The translations under genes and the position numbers were made by a program. Below are positions 28,346-37,456 of a stretch of DNA of 64,000 bases, piece after piece. The notes under the pieces were generated by a model. That model ran no database searches. It saw only the letters and a program-made list of their open reading frames with translations, and was not told the DNA's origin. Positions within the stretch are counted from its first letter, which is position 1; every line of letters begins with the position of its first letter. Source of the DNA: Candidatus Obscuribacterales bacterium (GTDB lineage: Bacteria > Cyanobacteriota > Vampirovibrionia > Obscuribacterales > Obscuribacteraceae); the NCBI GenBank assembly GCA_019750335.1, contig JAIEOQ010000002.1, forward strand, positions 62,001 to 126,000. Reading direction: 5' to 3'.

Positions 28346-30907
28346 TCAACGCTTCTTCGGCTTGGCGCTTATTTTTGCCGGAGCCTTTTTGCTTGCCACT
28401 TGTTCAAGACTATGATGCACTCTTTCCAAATCAAGCATCAAATTAAGCGCTTCCATATAAGTAAGATTTTCGTCGGTCAAGCGATAGTTCAATTCACACT
28501 GGGCGATTCGATCCATTTCAGCATGCAAAGTATCAGCTGTTTTCTTGCTCAGTTTGCCGGCAATTTGCATCTCTTTGATCCGTTTGGAAAGAATCGCTTC
28601 AACCGAATCCAAGTCTGGAAGCGGCTTACTTCTGCTCGATGCCTTTTGTTCGATATGTTGTCCTAATTTATCAAAGTCAGCATTGATTACCAGGGTTTCC
28701 GGATAACTCATACCGCCACCACTTGAACGCAAGCGCGAAGCAGCGGAAAGTAAATCGTCCAAAGCTGTTTTTAAGTTACGCGATTCGGACAAAGATAATC
28801 TTCCTGAAACCATATGCGAAGCTAGTTGTTGTTCAAGATCACGATAACGTAGCTCAATATTCGGTTGCGGTAGCGGTCTGCTGCGCATATTGCGTTCCAC
28901 TACCGTAGCCAGATGCGTAAAGCCGTAAGCGAAGCCTAATCGTTCTCCGTAACTCAAGCCACCGTCTTTGCCGCGCATGCGCAAGAAAGCCGCTGCCATA
29001 TCTTCATATTGTTTGCGAGCAACTTCAGCTTCTTCCGGCAATAGCAAGCCACGACTCACACCTTGAATGATTTTGCGCTCCAAATTACTTTCCAGAAACA
29101 CAAGATCTTCCATGGTAATCTGTCTTTCCATAAAGACTGAGCCGATATTTTCATGGGATCTCTCCAGAGCGCCGACCAGATCAATCGCTTCTTGAGCAGT
29201 GAGAGTAGCGCCTGTAGCGCGGAATTCTTTTTCTTGCTTGATGTTAGCAATCAGATCGTCCAGAGCGGCACTGGCTTCTCTCATCGAGAGACGACCAGAA
29301 GCTAAACCTTCTTCAATTAAAGCTTCTACTTGTGCACGTCTGGTATCCAATCCCGGAAAAACAGCGCTGTTATCATGAATCTGTTCTTCCAGTTTCAGAT
29401 AGATTCTTTGCAATTCATAAGCAGCTAAAAGAGCTTGACGCGGTTCAACAACTGCTGCCGGAGAAGCGTCAGTATCTTTGCTTACGGCATAACGCTGCAA
29501 CAGAGCTTTATACTCTCGAGCTTCACCAGTATTCAACTGTCCTTTAACTAGAGCTTCACCGATCCGTTCATCAATAGCATTTTGCAAATTATCATTTTTT
29601 ACTTGAGCTAAAGTTCTGTCTTTGAGCGCTCTGTCCAAACGTCCGGACAATTTTTCCAGAGCGACAACAATTTCCAAAGCTTTGACCGCAGTCAATTTAG
29701 CACCATCGGCAATGGCTTGTTTTTCCATTTCGGTTACATGTTCCGAATCGGCAAGCAAAGTTTTAACTTCATCGGCGGAAAGTCGTCCGGCTTTACCACC
29801 GTCTTGTATGCGTACACCGATTGAAGCCTGATAGCTCGGTATACCCGACCAAAGCCTGGTCGGTTCGTGCATCTGCCGATCCAGCCTTCCTTCCAAGCGA
29901 GCAATATCCAATTTTAGTCCGGCTAATTCTTCAGCTTTAGCACCGGTCAACTTGTTTTTAGCTGAAACTAAAGAATCAAGATCTTCTTTCAGCTCCATCG
30001 CTTCAAGCGGATTCAGACTACCCCATTGCAAAGCTTTACCGATCGCTGCGTCCGCAGCTTCAAGACGAGCAGAGATTTGCCCATCAACAAACACTGACTC
30101 GCCGGCAGCATCAAGCACACGGTCGGAAAGAGATTCAAGCAAGATTCCCATAGCCATTAGCTCTTGTACATCAGGGATTCTTTTTGCTTTACTGAAATCG
30201 GCTTCCAGACGGCGAATTTCAGAAAGCTCTTGCGCAAATTGCTTTTCTTTTTCCTGTGAAATTTTTCCGGACTTCACTGCCTCAGCAATTTTTTGTTCAA
30301 TCTCAAGACCATTTTTGGACACATCAGGAACGCCAACCGGTCTTTCAGACATTTGTCGGCGAGCCCGGGCTGCTAAATGATCGAATTCAACACAAAGCAT
30401 TAGCCTGTCAAGATAGCTTAAGCCTCCTTGGCTTTTGCGCAAAGAGCTTTCCACAAGACTCAGTCTTTTGTAACCGGATTTGAGACTTTCCATCTCTTTG
30501 ACGCTGAGCCTACCGGCTCGAACAGCGTTATCAATGGATTTCAGAGTATCTTCCTTTGTAAAGGTCAAATCGGAAGATGAAAAGCGACGATCGTTCATTG
30601 CCAGCTCAAGCTTTTTGCCAATCTTGTCAAGCTCGTATCCCAACTGCAAACATTGCCATTGAGTCAGCTTGGAAGGATTAACTCTGAAATAAGCTTCCAT
30701 CTCGGCAACTTTTTCCAGCTCATCTTTAATTGTTCGAGCATTTGCCGGTGTCAAGCGACCGTTTGTCAGCGCTTCAATCAAACGTCGTTCGATCCGCGAA
30801 TAACGACTGTCAACCTCGGCGAAAGGCTGGGAAGTTGATTCGGCGAAGGATGGCAAGTGCAACATCCCCAGGGATAGGCTAACGGCAAGGAATAGCACCG
30901 ATCTCAT
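28346..30907 (-). CDS. Exported protein of ten 82-residue repeats
   Basis: An 853-residue protein with a signal peptide (SVLFLAVSLSLGMLHLPS, cleavage near FAE, residue ~23), a repeat body from about residue 29 to 840, and a basic Lys/Pro tail. Each unit is a helix, the turn motif GRLS or variant, a helix (xEAxxLkxxLdxl), a second turn around Gly-Leu-Ser/Thr, and another helix (ExLxLxxxLerL). The turn glycine lies at residues 50, 132, 214, 296, 374, 456, 538, 620, 702 and 784: steps of exactly 82 except one of 78. Similar single units occur in unannotated proteins of other bacteria, from general memory. Function unknown; an elongated periplasmic or surface spacer or binding protein is inference. 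It diverges from the GH1 gene. Confidence 0.88.
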   Translation of the reverse strand: MRSVLFLAVSLSLGMLHLPSFAESTSQPFAEVDSRYSRIERRLIEALTNGRLTPANARTIKDELEKVAEMEAYFRVNPSKLTQWQCLQLGYELDKIGKKLELAMNDRRFSSSDLTFTKEDTLKSIDNAVRAGRLSVKEMESLKSGYKRLSLVESSLRKSQGGLSYLDRLMLCVEFDHLAARARRQMSERPVGVPDVSKNGLEIEQKIAEAVKSGKISQEKEKQFAQELSEIRRLEADFSKAKRIPDVQELMAMGILLESLSDRVLDAAGESVFVDGQISARLEAADAAIGKALQWGSLNPLEAMELKEDLDSLVSAKNKLTGAKAEELAGLKLDIARLEGRLDRQMHEPTRLWSGIPSYQASIGVRIQDGGKAGRLSADEVKTLLADSEHVTEMEKQAIADGAKLTAVKALEIVVALEKLSGRLDRALKDRTLAQVKNDNLQNAIDERIGEALVKGQLNTGEAREYKALLQRYAVSKDTDASPAAVVEPRQALLAAYELQRIYLKLEEQIHDNSAVFPGLDTRRAQVEALIEEGLASGRLSMREASAALDDLIANIKQEKEFRATGATLTAQEAIDLVGALERSHENIGSVFMERQITMEDLVFLESNLERKIIQGVSRGLLLPEEAEVARKQYEDMAAAFLRMRGKDGGLSYGERLGFAYGFTHLATVVERNMRSRPLPQPNIELRYRDLEQQLASHMVSGRLSLSESRNLKTALDDLLSAASRLRSSGGGMSYPETLVINADFDKLGQHIEQKASSRSKPLPDLDSVEAILSKRIKEMQIAGKLSKKTADTLHAEMDRIAQCELNYRLTDENLTYMEALNLMLDLERVHHSLEQVASKKAPAKISAKPKKR
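28388..30823 (-). repeat. Ten tandem ~246-base coding repeats
   Basis: The repeats are clear at protein level (82-residue period, GRLS/GKLS/GQLN turn) but divergent as DNA, indicating old duplication and selection on the fold rather than recent slippage. The fourth-to-fifth step is four residues short. Confidence 0.85.
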
Positions 30908-30983
30908 CTAAAGAACCCCCTTCGAAAATACCAAGAGATTATAGTAGGGATGGAGACAATATGCCTGAACCTTTGAGAAACAA

Positions 30984-32336
30984 ATGAGCAGTTCAATTTT
31001 CAATTTCCCAGCCAATTTTGCTTGGGGCGCAGCCACCTCCTCCTATCAAATTGAAGGAGCCTGGAACAAGCACGGCAAAGGTGAATCAATCTGGGATCGA
31101 TTCAGTCATACAGCGGGCACCATTGCCGACGGCAGTAACGGCGACACCAGCTGTGATCATTATCATCGTTATGCCGAAGACATCAAACTAATGCGTCGGC
31201 TTGGCTTAACCAGCTATCGTTTTTCAGTTTCTTGGCCGCGCATACTGCCTGAAGGCCGCGGACAGGTAAACAGCAAAGGTTTAGATTTTTACGAACGCCT
31301 TGTCGACGCACTTTTAGCCGCCGGCATCGAGCCTTTTCTTACTCTTTATCATTGGGATCTGCCACAACCTTTTCAAGAGAAAGGCGGCTGGCTCAATCGT
31401 GATGTTTGCCACTATTTTCAAGACTATACAAGCATACTTATCGAGCGCTTGAGCGATCGCGTGAAATATTGGACCACAATCAATGAGCCTTGGGTCATCG
31501 CTAATCTTGGCTATGGCAGCGGAGAGATGGCACCGGGACTGAAAGACGAAAAACTAGCGCTGCAAGTTTCGCACAATCTTCTTTTAGCACACGGATTATC
31601 ATTGCAAGCGATTCGCGCCTTAGCCCCGGCAGTACAAGCCGGAATTGTTTTGATTTTGGCACCAACAGAACCGGCCGACGATTCGGAAGCAGCAGCACGT
31701 GCAGCAGAGTTTGCCTGGAGAAAAGACGGAGCCTGGTATCTCGATCCATTATTTCACGCTTGTTATCCTGAGGATGTTTGGCAAGCCTGCGCAGACAAAG
31801 CGCCTCTGATCAAGGACGGAGATTTGCAATTGATCTCTCAGAAAATGGATTATTTAGGAGTAAATTATTATTTTCGTGCCGTGATCAACGCTAAAGGAAA
31901 GCGTTTAGAAAAAATAAGCGGAAGCAAATATACAGCCATGGGTTGGGAGATTTATCCGGACGGGCTGAGCAACTTACTTGAGCGCATCAATAAAGATTAT
32001 TCATTGCCGCCAATTTATATCACCGAAAATGGTGCTGCTTTTGATGATGTCCTGGCAAACGGACAAGTGCACGATCAAAAACGAATTGATTATTTGTACG
32101 GTCATCTTTTGGCTCTGCATAATGCAATAAAAAATGGCGTCGATCTACGTGGCTATTTTTGCTGGTCGCTTTTAGACAACTTCGAATGGGCTTACGGATT
32201 CAGTAAAAGATTCGGACTGATTTATATCGACTATAAAAAGGAGCAAACTCGTCTGCTCAAAGACAGCGCTCTTTGGTACGCCAAAGTAATCGAACGAAAC
32301 GGTATTGCCCAAGAAGCGTTTAGTTCCGATTGGTAA
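30984..32336 (+). CDS. Beta-glucosidase, glycoside hydrolase family 1
   Basis: A 450-residue GH1 enzyme that cleaves beta-glucosides or related substrates with retention of configuration. The acid/base Glu168 lies in TINEPW and the nucleophile Glu348 in ITENG. The typical start (FPANFAWGAATSSYQIEGAW) and HWDLPQ are present. No signal peptide, so probably cytoplasmic and dependent on uptake of disaccharides, although no transporter lies nearby. Substrate (glucose or galactose side) cannot be told from reading. Confidence 0.95.
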   Translation: MSSSIFNFPANFAWGAATSSYQIEGAWNKHGKGESIWDRFSHTAGTIADGSNGDTSCDHYHRYAEDIKLMRRLGLTSYRFSVSWPRILPEGRGQVNSKGLDFYERLVDALLAAGIEPFLTLYHWDLPQPFQEKGGWLNRDVCHYFQDYTSILIERLSDRVKYWTTINEPWVIANLGYGSGEMAPGLKDEKLALQVSHNLLLAHGLSLQAIRALAPAVQAGIVLILAPTEPADDSEAAARAAEFAWRKDGAWYLDPLFHACYPEDVWQACADKAPLIKDGDLQLISQKMDYLGVNYYFRAVINAKGKRLEKISGSKYTAMGWEIYPDGLSNLLERINKDYSLPPIYITENGAAFDDVLANGQVHDQKRIDYLYGHLLALHNAIKNGVDLRGYFCWSLLDNFEWAYGFSKRFGLIYIDYKKEQTRLLKDSALWYAKVIERNGIAQEAFSSDW

Positions 32337-32378
32337 GGGCAAAGAACTTTTAGCACATTGTTTTTCCAGAGAATAAAA

Positions 32379-32711
32379 ATGACCACAGACGAAAATCAAA
32401 CCAGCTGGCTTTCACCTTTAGTTGGAGACTCGGCTAGCATAAACACTAATCTGGCTCAAATTAGAGACTACGCTTACGCAACATTTGACAAGCTTGACCG
32501 GGATAAAAACGGCTTTATTGAGAACAGTGAACTGATTGTGGTTCGTGCCGATCCGTCCTTAAGCGAGCAAGAACGCTCCTTTATCGACTTCTTGCTTTCA
32601 AACAGGCAGCAGATTGCCGATGCTTATGACGAAAATGATTCGAATCATGCCGAAGGAATTTCACGCCAAGACATCGAAGCATATTTTGATTTAATAACCA
32701 GCCTGCTTTGA
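32379..32711 (+). CDS. Small EF-hand protein
   Basis: A 110-residue acidic protein. A canonical 12-residue EF-hand calcium loop (DRDKNGFIENSE, about residues 40-51) is followed by a degenerate second loop (DENDSNHAEGIS). The ATG at 32379 fits better than a TTG seven codons upstream. No signal peptide. It lies 42 bases after the GH1 gene and 52 before ubiD, all on one strand. Likely calcium binding; role unknown. Confidence 0.85.
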   Translation: MTTDENQTSWLSPLVGDSASINTNLAQIRDYAYATFDKLDRDKNGFIENSELIVVRADPSLSEQERSFIDFLLSNRQQIADAYDENDSNHAEGISRQDIEAYFDLITSLL

Positions 32712-32763
32712 TTGGCTTGTCAACTCAGCTATGATCCTCCTGCTCGCATAATGGGGATCAGTT

Positions 32764-34314
32764 ATGGCTTACACCGATTTACGCGCCTTTATTCGTATTC
32801 TTGAAGATCATGATGAACTCATACGAATAAGTGAACCAGTTTCCTCCGATTTGGAGATTGCTGAGATTACCGATCGGGTAAGCAAGTCAAAAATAAACAA
32901 CAAAGCTTTGCTTTTTACCAATGTAAAAGGCTATGAAATGCCGGTTTTGATTAATGCTTTCGGCTCCATGAAACGCATTTGTTTGGCTCTTGAAACACCA
33001 AGCTTGGATGAGATTGCAGAGCGAATCAGACATCTTGTAAAGCCTAAAGTACCGGAAAGCTTAGCCGACAAACTTTCCATGCTGCCTATGCTGATGGAAG
33101 TCGGCAAGTTTCCACCCAAGCTGACTCAACAAAAAGCAGCCTGCCAGGAAGTAGTGATTACTAATCCGGATCAAGCAATGTTGGACAAATTACCAATCAT
33201 TCGCTGTTGGCCAGATGATCCGGCAGCTTTTATCACTATGCCGGCAATTGTCACCAGAGATCCGAAAAGCGGCATTCGCAATATCGGCATGTACCGCCTG
33301 CAAAAATATGACAACGCCTCGACCGGAATGCATTGGCACAAACATCATGACGGAGCAAGAAACTTCGAAGAGTTGCGCCGCCAGGAGCTACCGAAGAACG
33401 GACCACAGCTTGATGAACCGCCAAATTACGGGACCTTCCAAGTAAAAGCGCCGACAAATACTCCTGGAAAAAAACTTGAAGTTGCCGCTGTTTTAGGCGC
33501 CGATCCGGCTGTAACTTACGCCGCCACCGCACCGCTCCCGCCGGATATCGATGAATTCGTATTTGCTGGATTTTTACGTAAAAGCCCAGTCCGACTCGTA
33601 AAATGTGTGACCGTCGATCTCGAAGTGCCGGCCAACGCCGAAATTGTCATTGAAGGATATGTCGATCAATCCGAATTGCGCGAAGAAGGACCTTTTGGTG
33701 ACCACACAGGTTTTTACAGCCCGGCAGGACTCTTTCCTGTGTTTCACGTCACAGCGATTACTCATCGTCAAAACCCAATTTATCAAACCACAATAGTCGG
33801 CAAGCCACCGCAGGAAGATTGTTATTTGGGCAAAGCAACCGAGCGTATTTTCTTGCCTTTGCTGCAAACTCTCGTGCCTGAAATCGTAGACATGAATCTG
33901 CCTTGGGAAGGGGTTTTTCACAACTGTGCCATTATCGCCATCGACAAACGTTATCCCGGACATGCGCGCAAAGTAATGAGCGCTGTTTGGGGGCTTGGGC
34001 AGATGATGTTCACTAAATTCATCATTATTGTGGAAAAACATGTAAACGTTCATGATTTGAGCGAAATTGCCCTGCATGTATTCGGCAATGTCGACCCAAA
34101 ACGCGACATGATGATGGTGGAAGGTCCTTTGGACATCCTTGATCATTCGGCGCCGGGCTTCGGTTACGGCTCCAAAGTCGGCTTCGACGCTACTAGAAAA
34201 TGGGCTTCCGAAGGCCATTCGCGAGGCTGGCCAGAAGAGATCATCATGAATGACGAAACAAAAGAGCTAGTCACTAGCCGTTGGCGACAATACGGATTCA
34301 AATCGGAAAGATAA
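32764..34314 (+). CDS. ubiD: UbiD family decarboxylase
   Basis: A 516-residue prenylated-FMN-dependent decarboxylase of the UbiD family, whose members act in ubiquinone or menaquinone synthesis or on aromatic and acrylic acids. The likely catalytic Arg178 (MYRLQ) and the acidic run around Glu304-Glu308 in SELREEGPFGDHTGFYS are present. GGGG about seven bases upstream supports the ATG at 32764. The cofactor-making partner UbiX is not in this window. The gene order (GH1, EF-hand, ubiD) gives no substrate clue. Confidence 0.93.
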   Translation: MAYTDLRAFIRILEDHDELIRISEPVSSDLEIAEITDRVSKSKINNKALLFTNVKGYEMPVLINAFGSMKRICLALETPSLDEIAERIRHLVKPKVPESLADKLSMLPMLMEVGKFPPKLTQQKAACQEVVITNPDQAMLDKLPIIRCWPDDPAAFITMPAIVTRDPKSGIRNIGMYRLQKYDNASTGMHWHKHHDGARNFEELRRQELPKNGPQLDEPPNYGTFQVKAPTNTPGKKLEVAAVLGADPAVTYAATAPLPPDIDEFVFAGFLRKSPVRLVKCVTVDLEVPANAEIVIEGYVDQSELREEGPFGDHTGFYSPAGLFPVFHVTAITHRQNPIYQTTIVGKPPQEDCYLGKATERIFLPLLQTLVPEIVDMNLPWEGVFHNCAIIAIDKRYPGHARKVMSAVWGLGQMMFTKFIIIVEKHVNVHDLSEIALHVFGNVDPKRDMMMVEGPLDILDHSAPGFGYGSKVGFDATRKWASEGHSRGWPEEIIMNDETKELVTSRWRQYGFKSER

Positions 34315-34386
34315 GCCCTAGAGTCCATTCCCCATTGCGTTTCCGGATTTTATTCTCGAATAAAGCCGCGCTCTGCCTTTATTTCC

Positions 34387-34401
34387 CCGCTTGCAAAGCG
34401 G
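34387..34401 (+). terminator. Possible terminator after ubiD
   Basis: CCGCTT and AAGCGG form a 6-base stem with a GCA loop, followed by AACTTTTAAT. It is 73 bases after the ubiD stop. The rest of the 204-base gap before the protease gene shows no clear promoter. Confidence 0.35.
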
Positions 34402-34518
34402 AACTTTTAATGTTTCCCACGTGCAATCAGCGTTAAACCGGGAATAAGAAACTTACGGACAGTTGAAACTGCTTCTGCGGTTGATTGTCTGGTACTCACT
34501 TATACGGAATCAATCGCC

Positions 34519-35718
34519 ATGTCGAGCATGAAACGCTTCGGCGTATGCCTTATTGCGCTCATATCCCTCTTTGCAGTGGTCTACCAGCCCGCTCAAGGCT
34601 ATAAGCTGCACCCACGGGATGTGTATCACAAAGCATGGGAATTGGTACGTGACACTTATTACGACCCGACTTTCCATGGACAAAACTGGACCAGCTGGGA
34701 GCATAAGTATGACGGCGACATCAAAACCGTAGCTGATGCCCATAAATCAATCAAAGTTATGCTGGAAAGCCTAAAAGATCCATACACCCGTTTTCTTGAT
34801 CCACTATCTTTCCGCGATGAGAACGATGCGATTAACGCCAAAATCGTTGGCATCGGCATCAATCTCGTACAAAAGGGAGATCGCCTGGTCGTCACCAAAA
34901 CAATCGCTAACAGCCCGGCGCAAAATGCCGGCATGAAAGAGAAAGATGAAATAGTAGCGATCGATGGGCATTCAGCTATCGGTTTAACACCGGAGCAAGC
35001 AGCCGAAAGAATCCGCGGTAAAGCTGGTAGCAGCGTACAAATTGCCGTCCGTCGTGGTGAGAACCCGGCAGCCAAAGCTTTCGATATCACAAGAGCGGAA
35101 ATCATAATCCATGCAGTAAGCTACAAAGTTCTCGACTCCAATATCGGTTATATCCAACTTTCAACATTCATCTCCAATGATGCCGCCCGCGAATTCAAAA
35201 TCGCTCTGGAAAAACTTTCACGCACCGATGGTTTAATCATCGATTTACGTGATAATCCTGGCGGATTACTCTCCAACTCTTTGGAGATTGCCGACATGCT
35301 TCTTGACGGCGGTGTGATTGTAAGCACCGAAGGTCGCTTAGGTAAAGCGATTGACCGGGCTTCCGGCAACCCGCTTACGCACCAACCAATCGCTGTAATC
35401 GTTGATGACGAAAGTGCCAGTGCCAGCGAAATTCTTGCCGGTGCTCTTAAAGACAATCAACGCGGCGTAATCATCGGTACTCATACATACGGCAAAGGCT
35501 TGGTTCAAGAAATAAACCATTTGCCTGGCGGTTCGGCAGTACATATCACTGTTTCACGTTATCTCACTCCTAGCGGCGTAGATATCAATAAAATCGGTGT
35601 ACAGCCAGACATCATGGTCAGCGACAAAGCGCAACAAGACAATGTAGCCATCGCTTATCTCAAAGAAAAGATTGCTTCACTTAAAGGACGCACCAACACC
35701 ATATCTTTGTCTCATTAG
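34519..35718 (+). CDS. ctpA: Carboxy-terminal processing protease (S41), copy 1
   Basis: A 399-residue exported S41 protease with an N-terminal hydrophobic signal (VCLIALISLFAVVYQPAQG). A PDZ domain lies at ~105-190 and the S41 core at ~195-385. The catalytic Ser301 (ESASASEIL) and Lys326 (TYGKGLVQ) are 25 residues apart, as in the CtpA that processes photosystem D1 protein. It lacks photosynthesis partners here, so a general periplasmic processing role is likely. ATGs at 34519 and 34528 are both possible starts. A strong terminator follows. A paralogue lies at 45349-46725. Confidence 0.94.
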   Translation: MSSMKRFGVCLIALISLFAVVYQPAQGYKLHPRDVYHKAWELVRDTYYDPTFHGQNWTSWEHKYDGDIKTVADAHKSIKVMLESLKDPYTRFLDPLSFRDENDAINAKIVGIGINLVQKGDRLVVTKTIANSPAQNAGMKEKDEIVAIDGHSAIGLTPEQAAERIRGKAGSSVQIAVRRGENPAAKAFDITRAEIIIHAVSYKVLDSNIGYIQLSTFISNDAAREFKIALEKLSRTDGLIIDLRDNPGGLLSNSLEIADMLLDGGVIVSTEGRLGKAIDRASGNPLTHQPIAVIVDDESASASEILAGALKDNQRGVIIGTHTYGKGLVQEINHLPGGSAVHITVSRYLTPSGVDINKIGVQPDIMVSDKAQQDNVAIAYLKEKIASLKGRTNTISLSH

Positions 35719-35740
35719 ACATCCCGCAACTAAAACAAGA

Positions 35741-35765
35741 GAGGGGGCACCAAAAGTGCTCCCTC
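35741..35765 (+). terminator. Rho-independent terminator after ctpA copy 1
   Basis: GAGGGGGCAC and GTGCTCCCTC pair over 10 bases (one G-T) around a CAAAA loop, followed by TTCTTTCT. It lies 23 bases after the protease stop. Confidence 0.8.
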
Positions 35766-35851
35766 TTCTTTCTCATTGGTTGCATAGCGATCACATCTCG
35801 GTCACAATAGTTTGAAAAAATGACTGAATGAGTTAGTCAGGAGACCATGTA

Positions 35852-37372
35852 GTGGCATCGATGGATTTGCGGGCTCAAACCAAGTTAACCGGTATCATTC
35901 TTGCTTTTTCTCTTTCAGCCCAAGCGGCAGGCATATGCCAAGTAGCTCCAGAAGGAATTGCTGACAACGAACCGGAACAAGCAATTACAATCGCCGCCGC
36001 CATGCCCGGCACAACAACCGAAGAACCAGCTTTAAATAGCCGTATCGATGTAAGCGATCCAACAAATATACGCAATCGAATCGATGAACTAACACGAAAG
36101 ATCCTGCTCAGAGTGATATCGCAGGAACGCTTCAACATGAATTACAGCCTGGAGGCAGCAAAGCAAGGGCGTTGGAAAGGTTGGCGTTATGCTTTTTTCA
36201 ACGAAATCAATTCCGGCATGGGGCTTGCCGGAGCAATCATTGGTACGGCTGAACGCGGTAGCCATATTTATTCTCCAGCCAAAGTACACAACGCTATGCA
36301 GCAGAATGCCTGCTTCATACCGATGATTGGTGCGATTATCGGTGCCGGCGCAGCCGTAATTGAATTAGGCATCAACGAGTATCACGAACTATTGGCCGCC
36401 CACAAAGGGTTCTCGCCAAAAACAGCCATTGCTTATGTTAAAGCCACTAAAAGCGATATCGACTCGCTCATGGCCGAACGCCAAGCGTTAATGCTGAATG
36501 CCCCAGATAAAGAGTCAATTCATGCCAAGATCGATGAAGCCGAAGGTCGGGTATTGAAAGATCTCCAGGCTCAAGGTTTGCTTGAATTTGAACGCTTGCA
36601 TGTCGGCGCTCGCCGACTACTGGCTTTTCAGCAATTACAATATATGTTTGATTTCAGCAAAAACGTCACTAATGCCATCGGTTATGATTTTGCTTTTCTT
36701 TCACTACACAGACACCGCCGCGTTTGGAACTATCGCGCCGGCGTACTCTTTCTTGTGTCGGGCGGATTATATATCGGCGGTCCAATTGCCAGTCGTCTTT
36801 TCGGCAAAGCAGTAGCCGAGATCGAAAAACGCAAGTTAAGCACTACTGTGGCCGAGGCTCATGAAGCTTCAATCGCTGTGCTTAAAGAAGATCAGGCTGC
36901 TTTGGAAAAACTATGTCAAAAATGCGCAGTCGATCAAATAGAAGTACCGGTCGATCGTTTAGCTATTTATGGTAGCAATGAAAGACATTTCGAAGACCAG
37001 CTCTCTAAGTCTATGAAACAACGAGACAAAGCCAAACTGGTTGCTACCCAAAACATCGGCTCCGGCTTTTATGTCGGCGGCACTAAAGTAGCTTGCGGCG
37101 TTTTGTTTGCCATTCCTGGTTATTACCAGCGTTATAACAGCTCGACTTTAAGAGCCTCACGTATGACAAACGACTACCTCTTTATATCGTCTGTTATCAG
37201 TATCCCTTCGAGCTTATATTCGATGCTTGATACTTTGCGTATTCAAGTTTCCGGTGAACTCAACCGGCAGAAACAACTTAAAGCAGGCGTTCATCCAAGC
37301 CAGCTGGCAGCCGCCAGACTTGCTCAACTGGACGAGATGGAACGAAAGATCAAAGCTATGGATAACGAATAA
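35852..37372 (+). CDS. Unknown protein with Gly-rich membrane segments
   Basis: A 506-residue protein. The GTG start has AGGAG ten bases upstream; the ATG three codons later is poorly spaced. A signal-like stretch (LTGIILAFSLSAQAAG) comes first. Hydrophobic segments lie near 120-132 (GLAGAIIG), 150-172 (IPMIGAIIGAGAAVIELG), 290-315 (AGVLFLVSGGLYIGG), 407-427 (YVGGTKVACGVLFAIPG) and 443-460. Helical stretches separate them. No family recognised. It lies between a terminator and the carboxyltransferase gene on the same strand. Probably an integral membrane or envelope protein; no function is proposed. Confidence 0.82.
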   Translation: MASMDLRAQTKLTGIILAFSLSAQAAGICQVAPEGIADNEPEQAITIAAAMPGTTTEEPALNSRIDVSDPTNIRNRIDELTRKILLRVISQERFNMNYSLEAAKQGRWKGWRYAFFNEINSGMGLAGAIIGTAERGSHIYSPAKVHNAMQQNACFIPMIGAIIGAGAAVIELGINEYHELLAAHKGFSPKTAIAYVKATKSDIDSLMAERQALMLNAPDKESIHAKIDEAEGRVLKDLQAQGLLEFERLHVGARRLLAFQQLQYMFDFSKNVTNAIGYDFAFLSLHRHRRVWNYRAGVLFLVSGGLYIGGPIASRLFGKAVAEIEKRKLSTTVAEAHEASIAVLKEDQAALEKLCQKCAVDQIEVPVDRLAIYGSNERHFEDQLSKSMKQRDKAKLVATQNIGSGFYVGGTKVACGVLFAIPGYYQRYNSSTLRASRMTNDYLFISSVISIPSSLYSMLDTLRIQVSGELNRQKQLKAGVHPSQLAAARLAQLDEMERKIKAMDNE

Positions 37373-37456
37373 GCTTGTTGACATTAGGCCGACGAAATCC
37401 GCAAAAAACACTCTGCTTGTAGAATTGGACTTTCTATTAGCCTAAGGGTGAGACGG

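Noticed and set aside
33574..34218. A 214-codon open frame antisense to ubiD
   Set aside because: It lies wholly within a strongly conserved enzyme gene, and its residues show no family pattern; it is a codon-bias shadow.
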